Origin: Neopestalotiopsis rosae
Taxonomy: Eukaryota; Ascomycota; Sordariomycetes; Amphisphaeriales; Sporocadaceae
DNA length: 64,000 nt
Direction: 5' to 3'
Assembly: GCA_023078685.1 (NCBI GenBank)
Contig: JALGAS010000002.1
Span: forward strand, 620,001 to 684,000
Shown here piece after piece: positions 1 through 11,757 of the stretch; position 1 is the first letter of the stretch; each line of letters opens with the position of its first letter. The notes under the pieces are model-generated. The model was not told the origin of the DNA. It worked only from the letters and a program-made list of their open reading frames with translations, and made no database searches. The position numbers and the translations under genes are program-made.

Positions 1-1447
1 CTGGTTTACACATGTCGACCTAAGAACTGGCTGCATCTACTGTGATTCACTTGAGATTATCGAATTCTTAGGGATATGAAGCGTTTGCTGATAACTAATT
101 GATGTCACTCAAGGGTCATGAGCATCTGTCGATCACCAATTCTGCAATCCCACGTTGATTCAGCCTTACCATGTCGCCAGTGTGTACAGATCACAGACAC
201 AGCCAACCGTGGCAAAAAGACAAAAGACAGCTGGCTTTTACTTGTCAATGCCGCATTGTCCTTCATGACTTCTTTTGATGATTGATTATCACAAAAGGCA
301 CAAAATGAAGCCATGACAAGCAACCACCCCGCCCATCTTTCTCTTATTTCCGACTCAAAGATGTTGGTGATGCCTTTGGTGCTTGCGTCGGGTAATAGGC
401 AGCGCCACTCCGTCGCACTAGACATGGAGGGAAACGCTGTACGCTATTTTTAAGTGTTCAAAGTCCCCCACCGTACCATTTCCTTGGCACCAGAAGGATA
501 CAACATTAAACAAGGGTCCAGGCTGTCTTGTGTCTTGGTGATGATCCTTTGGGTTAGGTGCTCTATTCCAAATTTGGAGCAGGGGTCGTGAATATCACAT
601 CATATTCGAATTGAGCAGATTCGGGAGATGGCTGCTTGGGTTGGAATCAAAACTCTTGAATTCAGAGGAAATCTATACTAGACTGTCGTGTTTCAAGCCT
701 TCGCCGTTGACTTGTTTCGGGAGAAGAGACATTCATGGAGGAATATGGAGTTTCATATGCGTACCTTGACTTAGGTACTGGGAACTTCACTTACCAAATC
801 TTCGGTCATGCATGTAGACGTTTCAGAGACAGGCTCCAAGTGACTATATGGGAACAGGATGAACCTGGAAAGAAGAGAGCTTCTGATGTCACACGCATCC
901 GAACAGCGCGAGGAACAACAATGCTGTGCAACTAGAACAGACATGTCAAGATTCAGACGCTGGCTCTATTCACCAGCTTCCTCTCTTTAAACCAGGCCAT
1001 TCACATCGAGAATTCAGAGAACAATACTGGGATAATGTAAAGTGCTCAGTGCTAATACTTGACTGAAAGTGCCCGCATGATTATACTATTATGAAGGAAA
1101 TTTGTCAGGTAGCACCAAGTTGAGTGCTACATCTGGTGGCACTTTCCAGCCAAGTTGCCTCATTGGTTCGTCACCCCCCGCTAAGAATTGCTGGCATAAG
1201 TTCACATTTCGACTCTTGACATAACCTTTGGTGGTATCATACAAACAGACAACAATAGAAAACGATTCATAGACAGATTGTTCTTTTAAACGTACCATAT
1301 CATCGACTTCTCAATCTGCGCCAGAACAAACATCAGCCTCATCCGTTGCAGAGTCTCGTCGCTAATCGCCAGTCAGTTCCGTCACGAAGCACTTGCCTCT
1401 TCTTTGCAATAAAGCCTCGCAGGCAGGCAAAGTAATCCGGGGGACAC
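1..1447. other. Intergenic region, no gene recognised
   Basis: Only short open frames of up to about 106 codons occur here, on either strand, and none shows a family motif or joins to a neighbour through plausible splice sites. The last part should contain the promoter and leader of the PPM1 gene starting at 1448. A minus-strand gene reaching the left edge cannot be excluded, since the open frame at 105-425 starts with ATG, but nothing supports it. Confidence 0.6.
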
Positions 1448-2776
1448 ATGTCGGCCCCCCAAATTCCAAACCTCTTGTCCCTCCGCGGGAGAGGGGGTGG
1501 TGGCCTCCGAGGACGTCGTGGTGGTGGCGGCGGCGGCGGTTTTGCGAGCCCCGCCGGCTCGGTCCGGGGAAGTAGTACCAGTAGTCAGAGTCACGACGCA
1601 ACCATTCAGGGGACCGACACGGACGCTTCCGTCTCGCGGCTGAGCGCCGTGGAGCTGGGGTACCTCGAGGACCCCTTTGCCCGGTACTTTGTGCAGCAGC
1701 AGAGCGGTCCGCCGGTCAGGAGGTTGCCCATTATCAATCGAGGTGAGGAGCAAGCTGTTTCTTGTCATGGGAGTTTCTCCTGAGATATATATGTCAGACC
1801 AAGGAAGAATAGACACAGGTACTAAATATATGACACAGGAACTTACACCCGTACTACAGCCCTGGATAAGCTGGTTTCATCCTTTCTAGCCACAGACGGT
1901 AGTAGTACGGAGACGGAACAGAAGAGGCAGATCATCTCCCTGGGCGCGGGGACCGACACGCGGCCATTCCGGCTCTTCTCGCCGCAACAACAACAACAAC
2001 CGCCCGGTGATGTCGGTGGTGGTGGTGCGCGGCATGTCATTTATCACGAGATTGATTTCCCAGCCGTGACCACCAAGAAGCGAGCGACGGTCCAGGCGGT
2101 GCCGGCTCTGCGTAGCATCATTCCACCCGCTCCGGGCGATGACAGCAGCAGTGGCAACAGCAGTAACTGGCGAAGCGAGAATCTCCCCAACGGCTGTTCC
2201 TACTACTGCCACGGTCTCGATCTCCGGGATCTCGCCCGGACAGCAGGAGCAGCAACGAGTAGTCCGGAGCAGCAACAGCAAGCCATTTCCTCCCCGCCCC
2301 TCCAGCTCGACGGCATAGAACCCAACGTCCCCACCCTGCTCATCTCCGAGTGCTGCCTCTGCTACCTCGAGCCTACGCAAGCCCGCGCCGTAATTTCCCA
2401 CTTCGCAGACCTGGTAGGAAACAGTGGGGGAGGAGGACTCGCCGTCGTCCTCTACGAGCCGGTGCGGCCCTCGGACCCGTTCGGACAGCAAATGGTGTCC
2501 AACCTAGCCGCGCGCCGGATTCGGATGCCGACGCTCCAGGTGTACCGCGAGATTGCGGACCAGGAGGCGCGGCTGCGCGAGGCCGGGTTCGTCGACGGGG
2601 CCCGGACCCTCACCGTGCAGGATATATGGACGCGCTGGGTTCCCGCCGAGGACAAGGAGGCCGTCGACCGCCTCGAGGGTCTCGACGAGGTCGAGGAGTG
2701 GGAGCTGCTCGCCAGTCATTACGCGGTCGCTTGGGGCTGGCGGGGGAGGGGGTTCGAAGGATGGAGGGAACTGTGA
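1448..2776 (+). CDS. PPM1: Leucine carboxyl methyltransferase 1 (PP2A methyltransferase)
   Basis: Methylates the C-terminal leucine carboxylate of the PP2A catalytic subunit with S-adenosylmethionine and so controls PP2A holoenzyme assembly in the cytosol (family knowledge). Two exons, 1448..1742 and 1839..2776, joined by a 96-nt GT-AG intron, give 410 residues. After the splice the protein reads [12 protein letters not shown], the SAM-binding start of the family; LGAGTDTRP follows at about 133-141, YHEIDFP at about 167-173 and the [10 protein letters not shown] block further on. The C-terminus has the typical HYAVAWGWR ending. Odd features are a Gly/Arg-rich N-terminus (residues about 13-31), a short polyglutamine and Gly-rich insertion before YHEIDFP, and another Gln/Ser-rich insertion before the ECC block, which make it longer than budding yeast Ppm1. 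The start at 1448 is the first ATG in frame with the conserved exon. Convergent with SPT3. Confidence 0.93.
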
Positions 2777-3283
2777 GCGACAAAGTGTTTGAAATGGAAA
2801 TTTTAATGGCCCTTGATGTTTCCAAGAAAAGTGATATCATGTAGCACGCTCGAGAACTTTGATCACGAAACTAATGGCGGGTTATTTAGTCCCTAGAGAT
2901 GATGGCAAAAATCCATGTTGACTACGTAAAATAATAATGACATTCAAACCAACGAGCACAAACCAGACCAAAAGAACTCCGTATTCCAATATTGGGTATC
3001 GTCAAGATTCCTGCCCAAACGCCGAACCATGATTTCTTCGCCCGTGTCTATCCAGTCTGTCCCATGGGTGATAACAGAACTCTAGACTCCTTTTATAAGC
3101 TGCTATCCAATCGTTGAAGAGCAGTCTCTCAACAGACAGGCAGATGTGAAGATGTCTTGAGTGAAGATACAAACCACATTCCCATGAGCATCTGAACCCA
3201 GCCATCGTGCTATCAAGCCAGCACGGCCTGACTAGCCAGCGGCAGAACAGCAAAAAGTAACAAGTCGTTGCTCCCTGCCCAGA
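2777..3283. other. Convergent 3' spacer between PPM1 and SPT3
   Basis: This is the 507-bp tail-to-tail gap that must hold both 3' UTRs. Small frames present here carry no recognisable motif. I see no tRNA or repeat. Confidence 0.6.
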
Positions 3284-4261
3284 TTAGAAGAGTCGCAGAT
3301 TGGTGCGCTGCTGCAACCTCGAGCCATTGAGCATGGCGCGGCTCTTCTTGGACCGGGACTGGAGGCGGCGAAAGGCCTCCTGGATGTGTCGGCTCTCGAC
3401 GGGCGTCTTGCCCTCGCTGGGGGGATCAAAGAGGCCTCCCGGCGCGAGCTTGCGCTTCTTGGTGTTGGCGTTGTTGTTGTCGCCGCCGGTGCGCTCCTTC
3501 CAGAGGTCCTCCTGCTCCTTGATGCGCAGGGCCTCCTCGGTCAGGGTCTGGACCATTTCAAAGGTCAGAAACCCGAGAATGTCGACAATGTCGTCCGAGG
3601 GCTTGCTGTCCGTCACGACGCCGAAGCCGGCCCACTCGCGGAACCGCTTGCCCTTGCGGTACGTGAACGAGGCCTGGCGGTACTCGGACCACGTCACGTA
3701 CTCCTCGCGCGTCATGGCCTTTGTGCGCTCGTCGGCCTTGCGCAGCCGCTCCAGCGTGATGAAGTTGAGCTCCTCCTCCTCCTCGTCCTCCTCGTCGTCG
3801 CGCTCGGGCGGCTCCTGGCTGTAGAAGCTGCCCGGCTCCCAGGGCAGCTTGACCTTGGCCTTCTTGTTCTTCTTGGCCGCCTCGTCGACGGGGCCGGCGC
3901 CCCCCGGCATGCCCGCGCCCGCGGGGCCCGCCGCGTCGTCCACGCCCAGCTCCACGTCGCCGCCCTTTTCGTCGCTGTCGCGGGCGTTCTTGCGCACGTC
4001 CTTCCAGCTCAGAAAGGTCCGCAGCCGGCTGACCTTTGGCGCGTCGTCGCGGATCTGGAAGATGAGGTCGTTGATGGTGATGGAGCGGGCGCCGCGCCGC
4101 GCCGCGAGCTCGGTGCAGTTGCGCAGCATCTCAATGACCTGCTGTCGTACAATCTCCTCAATCATGGCCGTCGTCTCGGTCGAGGGCTCGCCCGTCTCGC
4201 CAGAGACGTACATCATCTGCTGGATCTCCTGCCGATACTTGTGCTGCTTGTTGTCCGCCAT
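3284..4261 (-). CDS. SPT3: SAGA complex subunit Spt3 (histone-fold pair protein)
   Basis: Spt3 is the SAGA coactivator subunit that contacts TBP and helps load it at promoters in the nucleus (family knowledge). One exon, 325 residues, starting at [17 protein letters not shown], which matches the conserved Spt3 N-terminus. An upstream in-frame ATG at 4321 would add 20 unconserved residues and is less likely. The first histone fold spans about residues 8-95 and contains the [22 protein letters not shown] helix pair. The second lies in the C-terminal half and includes the [22 protein letters not shown] segment and [18 protein letters not shown]. Between them are a Gly/Ala/Pro-rich linker, a lysine run and an acidic [10 protein letters not shown] run. 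A 299-codon antisense frame covering this gene is a shadow of its codon bias. Confidence 0.94.
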   Translation of the reverse strand: MADNKQHKYRQEIQQMMYVSGETGEPSTETTAMIEEIVRQQVIEMLRNCTELAARRGARSITINDLIFQIRDDAPKVSRLRTFLSWKDVRKNARDSDEKGGDVELGVDDAAGPAGAGMPGGAGPVDEAAKKNKKAKVKLPWEPGSFYSQEPPERDDEEDEEEEELNFITLERLRKADERTKAMTREEYVTWSEYRQASFTYRKGKRFREWAGFGVVTDSKPSDDIVDILGFLTFEMVQTLTEEALRIKEQEDLWKERTGGDNNNANTKKRKLAPGGLFDPPSEGKTPVESRHIQEAFRRLQSRSKKSRAMLNGSRLQQRTNLRLF

Positions 4262-5309
4262 CTTGTAGAATTGCTGATGTGGTGACAGTGGCGGCGTGCC
4301 AAATTCGATGAATGAAAGCAAGAGGTGTGCCTCAGCCGCTGCGCTGGTGTTTCGATAATGTAGCCAACCGTGATCATGCCAAAAAATGGAAAGAAGAAAT
4401 TTGAGGGAGAGAAAAGCGATTATGGTGGTTTGCCTGGTTCGCTTCGCAAGCTATGGGCGCCCACTGGGGTAGTACCGTAGGTAGGTCTGGCAGGTAGATT
4501 TAAGGTTGGCGGGGACCTGGCTGGACGTATGTATTACCGGATACAATCCCATCTGCAATTGTACCACCACTGTATTACCACTATAAAGTCGAATACATGT
4601 CTACATCAATATTCGAAAATATCTACTGCATTTTCATTTAATGTCTTCTACTTCGCAAACGAACTATCTAAAAACCGTGCTCTTATTCTCGTCTGTCATC
4701 TCTAGCAATCAGGCGTACTTGGTTGTAAACACCTGGCGCAGATCACGTTATACGTACTGGCATGAAGAGTTGATTCTTGTCTTATCTTATTCTTCTATTC
4801 TTCTCATCTATAGACATTTGACGACCCGTAACGCATGCAAGAGGATACATTATTCGTTCAACCATATCCAAAGCCCCTCCCTCTGGCAGAGGCCGTGTCG
4901 CTGAGTTTCCCAAGACCTCTTCGTTCATACGAGTTTGATCTCGACATTCTTCATTATAGCTCAGTGCTGAGCTGACCGAAATTATGCAACTCGTTTCATC
5001 TCGGGCGTTATCGGTCGTCTCGCAAGTAGCCGCCCACGGCCCAAAAACAAAAGATCCATAGTAAAATATCAAGTACAGGAGGTAAAAGACGTGGAAAGGC
5101 GCAGGGTATAAGCTTCCGACCTGGGTCTAGTTCGCACCATAAGTCTAATCCAGCTCACACCAAGGACTGCTGCAGCTGCGGCAGACCTCATGAGAGAACT
5201 CCCTTATATATCCATCAACAGTCTATCTGGGCTTCCGCACGCATGAGCCGGGTTGAAGGCGGTGACTGTTCTTCTCACGATCATTGTGGCGATTCGTGTC
5301 CTCATCGAC
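4262..5309. other. Spacer between SPT3 promoter and kinesin 3' end
   Basis: About 1 kb holding the SPT3 5' leader and promoter and the kinesin 3' UTR. The SPT3 side has a TAGGTAGGT motif at 4478-4486 that recurs in other spacers of the window. Short frames at 4641-5072 lack any family motif. Confidence 0.6.
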
Positions 5310-8247
5310 CTACGACTTGTTGAAGAACCAGCTGCTTCTCTTATTACCGCTGCTCTCGTTTTGCAAGTTGGCAATGGTTGGGCCTTGGCCAGGGCCGTCA
5401 CCGCCGCCACGGAGAGGCTTAGCAATGCGGCTGCCAAAGCTGAAGCCACCGTTGCCGGCAGGGGCACCGAGCCCGCGGGTTGAACCGGCCTTTGCGGCCT
5501 CGAGACGTTCTTTAACGGCTGTGAGTTGAGACTCGAATCTGTTTCCATTGTTAGCAATCAGAACATCAGTTTCCGGGTGCGGGTTTACATACCTATGATT
5601 GGCCGCAGTGAGCTTCTCTTGGCTGTCTTGCAACAGGCTTTCCAAGCTCTGAATGCGCTCATTTCTGGCAATGAGCTTGCGTTCAGCGATAGCAACCTCC
5701 TTCTTGAGTCCGCCGTTTTGCTCGACGAGCTGGCGCTGCACTTGAGTCAGCTGCTCAAGGTTGCGCTCGAGGAAGGCCATCTTCTTCTGCTGAGCACGGT
5801 TGTTGGAAGACCTCAATACGTTGTTGTACTGCTCCCTGGTCTCGTCGAGGCTGATCTCGAGCTCGACAACACGCTCACACCTGTTTTGCAGATCGCGCAT
5901 CAGGCTCTTCTTCATCACGTCGAATTCAGCAATTTGTTGCTGAACAGTCTTGCCATTGGCCAGACCAGGAGTTGCGGCACCGCCACCAGACTTGAGACGT
6001 GTTTGGAGGTCGTCAATCAGAGTCTTCATCCGAGCATTCTCGGCAGACTTCTGAGCAATGTCAGCCTTCAGCTCATCGGCAAGCTGCATCTGGGTGGTTT
6101 GCTTGTTTGCATAAGCCTCCTTGAGACGCTCCTTGATCTCTTCGGTGTCGGCCTCGCTCAGGTTCTTTGTCAACAAGTCCTCATAGTCCTGTTGCATTTT
6201 CTCCAGGCGCGCCTCCAATTCAGCCCTCCGGCGAGCATCGCTGTCGCCAGACGAGGTGCTGTAGAGCGAGAGCTCAGCCTGTCGAATTATTCCCTGAGTC
6301 TCAACCAGTCTGTTCTTGAGATCTTGCAAATCGTCCGTAGGAATGATGTCGCCAGAGGAGCTGTGCTCATAAAAGGCTTCCACTTGCTGAATAGCCTTTG
6401 CGATGGCCGCCTCGTTCTCGCTAAAGACATCACCACCCAGGTCGAAGCCAGCCATCATCTGGGCCATTTTCTCCGCCTTCTTCTTCTCCTTCTCGTCCAA
6501 GACGGCAGTGGTCTCCTTGGCACTCATCTTCACATCTAGCAGTTGCTGCTTGACCTCGTCCAGCTCCGTGGTGAGCTCAGAGTTGGCTTCCTTCAAGGCG
6601 TCCATGGTGATCTGAGCCTCCTTGCTCTCGAATGTAAGACGTTCGAGCTGCATCTTAGCCTCATTGACATCCGTTGTGAGCTTCTCGTTCTCCTTGCCGA
6701 GCTTGCTGTCGTGTTCCTTGAGAAAAGCGAGCTCCTCCTTGGATTCTGCATAATTCTTTTCAGCGGTGGCCACGGCGGACTCCTTCTCAGCCAACTGATC
6801 TTGCAATTCATTCTCTCTTCGGAGGAACTCCTCTCTCTCGTCCTTATCCAGAGGTATGCTGGGAGTTCCCGAGCGTTCAGTAAGGGCCGGTGTTTCGGCG
6901 CGGCTTTCTGAAATCAGTCGGGACGGGGTTCCAGGCCGGGGCGCCCTCGCTTCAGGCTTTGCAGCAGCGACACCTTCAGTTCCAAAAGCCGGAACCCACT
7001 TGTCCTTGGGCACACTTTCACCTGCGCGCCAAAGTTGCAGTTCGCCGTCTGCAGCCGAAGCCCAGTTCTCAAAGTTGGATATGGTGGATTGCGACTTCTT
7101 CAGCATAGCTTTGAGCTCTGCAGGACTGAGTTCGGCGTTGACCTTGGCCTTGTTCTTGATGGACTTGGCTCGCATACCGAAGCGGAGCGTACCCAGAGTT
7201 TCGACATCGTTGTAACTACTCGGCGAACAGTTGATGATGAGGGTTGTTCTGCTGTTTCCTCCCAACGACTCTTGCAGAATTCTCGTCAACTTGGAGTCAC
7301 GGTAAGGGATATGTGAGGATTTGCCGTCGGTCAAGGCGTTGATGACCATACCAAGAGCACTCAAACTCTTGTTGATCTTCTTGGCCTCTTCCAAAGTCTG
7401 ACCAGTAGCACCGGTCTTGCCAATCTTTTCACTACCAGCCAAATCGACCAAGAACAGCTGGCCACTCTTGGCCGAGCCAGTCTCGACGTTCTTCTGGGTA
7501 ATGGTGATGACGAAAATGGAGTGCGAACGCGAGGATTCCTGGTTCATGTTGGTTGCAGCAACAGCTCGAGCATTTCCTCCTCTTGTCATGACCTCGAACA
7601 CTTCCTGAACACTTGACACGTAGAGCTCCAAGAGTCCCTTGACGTATACGCCCCTATTCTTCTCCTCGTGCACAGGTAGGTTGTCGTTCTGCGGCTGGAG
7701 CAAATCGCGGATGCGCTCCATGTAGATTTCCATATAACTGACCCGGACAGTGTATTCGATGTTGGCGGGACTGGACATGATACTGCTGAAGATCTGCTCG
7801 ACGATACGGGGCGTCACACCCTTGCCCATCTCATCCTCTATGCTCGTTCCCATCATGGTGTAGGACTTTCCGGCACCCGTCTGACCGTACGCAAAGACCG
7901 TTCCATTGTAACCGTTGAGAATATCGTCGACCGTAGACCGAATAGAGTAATCAAATATGTCTGCTTGTTCGGTGCCCATGGGAAACACGCGATCAAAGGT
8001 GAAGGAGCCCTGCGCCTCAGCGGACTGCAGGCAAAATTCCGTGTTAGTTGATCACTTCTTGCGGTCAAAGGAGGAGGGGACAATAGGAGGTGGGAAGAAG
8101 CAGCCCATTAGAGCGAGTTACACGTACATGGAGGCTACAGGTATCATCGCCTTCGAAAGAGACAATAGGCTGGCCGCCAGACGCAAGTTCGACCTTGTTC
8201 TGCGGCCGGAAACGGGCAACGACCTTGATGGTGTTTGCGCCCGACAT
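5310..8247 (-). CDS. nkin: Conventional kinesin heavy chain (kinesin-1, fungal NKIN type)
   Basis: Plus-end-directed microtubule motor for long-range transport toward hyphal tips (family knowledge). Three exons, 8128..8247, 5593..8024 and 5310..5538, give 926 residues, close to the size of fungal kinesin-1. The first intron (103 nt) has gtacgt/ctgcag ends. The second is 54 nt, in frame and stop-free; I call it an intron because splicing restores the conserved ANHR-FESQL join and the ends are gtatgt/aacag. Motor motifs are the P-loop GQTGAGKS (about 87-94), switch I NMNQESSRSHS (about 199-209) and switch II LVDLAGSEK (about 232-240). A long coiled-coil stalk from about residue 390 follows. The tail has GSRIAKPLRGGG and ends SSWFFNKS, typical of fungal kinesin-1, which lacks light chains. 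Confidence 0.97.
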
Positions 8248-9322
8248 GGCGAACTAGGTCTGCGGCGTTCCTCGGTAGTTGCAAGATTGAATTTACGGGG
8301 GATGAGTAAAAGAAAGAAGCAAAGAGAGAAGAAAAAGGGTTGGGGAGGTGTCTATCTCATAGCACGCTCCTCTCGCTTTGCATGTGACGTGGCCGTGGCT
8401 AGGAGAAACACAGGCCAGTCGTCGGGTAGGGAAAAAAAGAAGAAACAGTAAAAAAAGAGGAATCACAACAACAACAACGACAGAACGAGGCTCAGCCGAA
8501 CCAGACGAGCTGGCCAGTAGGGCATAAAAGAGTAATAAGGGTTTCTTGTGTTGTTGTTTGGTGTTGTTTGGGCAGGGCACAGGGAAGGATGGAGTCCAGT
8601 TTAGTTGTTGATATGTCCCGCTTCGCGAGAATGGCGTCTCGTCCTGTCCTTTCGTCCCTAAACTTTGACCCCCCAAGTGTGTTCCCTAAGTGGGCACTTG
8701 ATTTTTTGGGCGACGCCAGCAAGTTAAGTCGGTGTGCAAGCAGGGTCCCAATTACTCGAACTTGAGACCCCCGCTACCATGTATACCTTGCTAACTTTTT
8801 GATTTGAAGGGGGGAAGGGGTCCCTTCTGGTCTCTGGAACGGTCTTGCTCTTGATCTGGTCTACTTGACCTGTATTGAATACATTTCAGTTCAAGGCAGA
8901 TAGACGTTCAACGACGACAGCACTGGAAGTTTTTTGTTTACGGCTTGTGCTTTGTCAGTTTACTTTTAGCCAGTTCCTGCGGTGCCACGCCTGGATCAGG
9001 GGAACATCCCAACAACCGCGTCGGTCCGCTAAGCAATTAAGGTGCAGTGCCAGGCTGCAAAAGATGGTAGGGGAGCGAATCAGACAGTTAGGGGCCGGTC
9101 TGTTTAGGGTGGGCAGGTGGGTTTTAGGCCGGGCAGCATGGGCAAGCTGGGATCGCGCTGTCCGTCCCCTACTGCACTGGGCTACATTGTACCTAAGTAG
9201 CAGGTAGGTAGTTAGGTCCCCAGGAGAGGGCGCCCCCGGCAGATGGCACGTCAGCACTGCCAATCTCACGACGTCAATGCTTGCTGCCGATGCGCGCCTG
9301 AGTGGTTGCATCCAAGCCGTTA

Positions 9323-9354
<32 letters not shown>

Positions 9355-10254
9355 TCCCGCCTCGGAATGGATGGTCGGAGTGTACTGTAGTTCCGTCACT
9401 AAACTACCTATGTATGCAAACTGTCTGGACCTCGAAGCGTGCATGCAAAAAAATGTATAAAGTTCTCCTTTGCCGGATACGAATGAGTGACTTTTACCTG
9501 CGGAGACCTTCATAAGAGTATTCCAAGGCGAGGACCCTACGACCTTCGAAGATGCATGTCGACAAGATTGACGACTTGATACACAACGACTTCAGCCGTT
9601 GTGAGGCATAGAGGCAGGTGTAACCACATCGGAGCGCAAAACATGCATAATCATCACTCATTTCCGCGGCAATATACTCCAAGCACTTGACCATGTTCAT
9701 CGGCTAGTACTTTGGCGCCAGTCAAGTAACATCCTGCGCGCTGCAATATATCATGAGGCCAGAGAAAAGAAAAATTGCTCGCTCCTGAGATCATTTTCTT
9801 TTACTTCACTATCTTTGTATTCAGAAAACCTAGAGATCATCGTCAAAACGCCATCAGCTATGCGACTTCCCGCAGCCAGACCACAACAATACGAGAAGAA
9901 ATACAATACCATAGACTTTCTGTACCGTCAAACAGCAGCTGACTCAAGCCTATGCCATGGAAGGAGAAAAAGAAACAGTACTATCGTGACCAATCCTGTC
10001 AATAACGCCTACGCCTCGACTGTGACTCTGTGAAAAATCGAATATTCGGCAGGTGGTCCGCTCTCCTCTTCCTCCCCATATCTCGAACCCGGGCTTGTTG
10101 GCATTCAAAGGTCCAGTTGTATAAGCATAGAGTTGAGAGGGTCGGTCTACGCTGCCATGATGGTAAACGCCGTCTGTTCCGTAACTGCAATCTTCAAGGG
10201 AAATGATTTCGGTGTCCAGGTGAGCCTTTAGCTCGCCAGAAACTGAGACTGCAT
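8248..10254. other. 2-kb spacer between kinesin promoter and RAD6 3' end
   Basis: Same-strand gap. It should hold the kinesin promoter and leader near 8250-8500, which is purine-rich on the plus strand, and the RAD6 3' UTR near 10250. A 30-bp alternating purine-pyrimidine tract lies at 9325-9354. Open frames here, including a minus-strand frame at 9950-10267 that overlaps the RAD6 stop, show no conserved motif. Confidence 0.6.
9325..9354. repeat. (GT)n-(GC)n alternating dinucleotide tract
   Basis: A run of GT dinucleotides from 9325 passes directly into GC dinucleotides ending at 9354, giving 30 bp of uninterrupted purine-pyrimidine alternation. Such tracts can adopt left-handed Z-DNA under supercoiling and are length-variable (general knowledge). 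It lies about 1.1 kb upstream of the kinesin start codon. Confidence 0.9.
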
Positions 10255-10948
10255 TCAGTCCTCCCAACTCTTCTCCACCGTCTCTCGCACGCGCTTCGTA
10301 TATTCCTTGCGGTTATCCTTGTACAAGTTCGATGCCTCGACGTTGGCTGGAGAGCCAGTGTTTGGGTCGTTGAGCAGACTGGTACATACGATTAGCTTTC
10401 AAGGCCCATGGTCCCCCAAGTCGGCGCTGCGCATGCTTGGGCGTTGGCCGGATGGGTCGGATGCCTTACCTCTGGATACTTGTCAAGACAGCAGCAACGT
10501 CATATGTGGGACTCCATCTGTTCTGTAGAATGTCGAGGCAAAGCTCTCCGGTCGCGTAGACGTTGGGGTGGAACATCTGGCTGATGAACTTGACGGCGGG
10601 AGGCTTGTTCGGGTACTGCTCTTCAAAGTGCATCACGAGTCTAAAGGTGCCGTCCTCGAAGGGCGTATCGGCAGGACCTATTATGACGGCGTTCCTGTAG
10701 TGATCGACATGCTGGGTCAGTCTTTGTGACTCTTGTCTGGCATATCATACCGATAGTGTATCGTTTTCTCAGGCAATGACATACCATGTCATTACATTAT
10801 CGGGAACAGGAGATGCGGAAACACCGGCGGGAGGGTCGGTTTGCATGCGCTGCAGAGCTCGATTAGCTTCAACCACTTTGGACGGAATGGCTCCTCAAAT
10901 GCCTACCTTGAAGTCGCGCATCAAGCGTCGACGAGCTGCGGTGGACAT
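10255..10948 (-). CDS. RAD6: Ubiquitin-conjugating enzyme E2 Rad6/Ubc2
   Basis: E2 enzyme that works with Bre1 for histone H2B ubiquitination, with Rad18 for PCNA ubiquitination and with Ubr1 for N-degron degradation (family knowledge). Four exons, 10907..10948, 10785..10849, 10470..10694 and 10255..10378, with introns of 57, 90 and 91 nt, give exactly 151 residues. The start [17 protein letters not shown] is the conserved Rad6 N-terminus. The active-site cysteine is Cys88 in [12 protein letters not shown], after the FHPN motif at about 77-80. The protein ends [11 protein letters not shown], without the long acidic tail of budding yeast Rad6, as in other filamentous fungi. All splice sites are GT-AG and all frames close. 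Longest-frame gene callers would miss the gene because no exon exceeds 225 nt. Confidence 0.97.
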
Positions 10949-11757
10949 AGTGATTATGAGGGTATATCAACGATCCAATACCTTGGTATGCAGGCAGGCG
11001 GTTGTGGCTGGAGTTGGTGCAAGAGGGTGGAATGGGAGAGTTTGCTCTTGGAAGATGCTGCGTGATGGTTCAGGCTTGTGAAGGATAAGTAGATAGGTAC
11101 TGACTGCATGGGCTAGCAAGGTCAGTCACAGTTAATGCTGCTAGTTCTTCCGACTGCAGTGCAGTCCACCTCTGGGAGGCGAAAGGCGAGGGGCAGAGGC
11201 GGCGCCGGCTGGCCTAGAGGTCACTTGGACATCGTTCGCCCCACATCTCGGCCAGGCGTGTTGATCACTAACTACATTTACTGACCTGTAAGGCAAGGTC
11301 CAGGGTAGCTAGGTCAAAGTACTGCTAAATAGTCGCGGGTATAATATACTGGTATGTACTTTTCGATCATGCACACGTGCTGGAAAGACAATATTTAAGG
11401 TTATGGCCTCAAATGGGAAAAGTGCGACATTGCAATTGGATCATAATTCATGGGCAAAAAAAAATTGTGTTCGAATTGATGAGCGCTAATGCTAAAATGC
11501 CAATCCAATGTCACTTCCGGCCATCGAACAGAACCCAGCTGTTCTGGTATTTGACAAAACCAACCCGGGAAGACACAATGCTAATAGAAACTCCGAAACG
11601 CCCAACCTCAAGGGGGGTGGAGAAGAAGACAAACATGCAAAAAAACAACGAAGTGATTCCACCTTGGAAGATTACTGAATGCCAAACTCGCTCGCTCGCT
11701 TGTGAATCATCTGCCGTGTGCTCAAAACGACACGGCCGAGAACGGAGCCGACTCAGC
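10949..11757. other. Spacer between RAD6 promoter and methyltransferase 3' end
   Basis: Same-strand gap of about 0.8 kb holding the RAD6 promoter and the 3' UTR of the LaeA-like gene. The frames at 11377-11841 (+) and 11511-11786 (-) have no recognisable motif and overlap the methyltransferase 3' end. Confidence 0.55.

Noticed and set aside
3386..4285. 299-codon plus-strand frame
   Set aside because: It lies antisense to SPT3 across its whole length. Its Leu/Ala/Val-rich content follows from the codon bias of SPT3, and it has no motif.
5526..6539. 337-codon plus-strand frame
   Set aside because: Antisense to the kinesin coiled-coil stalk. The leucine-rich translation is the mirror of Glu/Lys/Gln codons of the stalk.
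10030..10110. Possible B-box-like GGGTTCGAGA on the minus strand
   Set aside because: The bases around it do not form a T-stem and there is no A box at a suitable distance.
9950..10267. Minus-strand frame overlapping the RAD6 stop
   Set aside because: It overlaps the end of RAD6 in a different phase, has no motif, and fits the RAD6 3' UTR.
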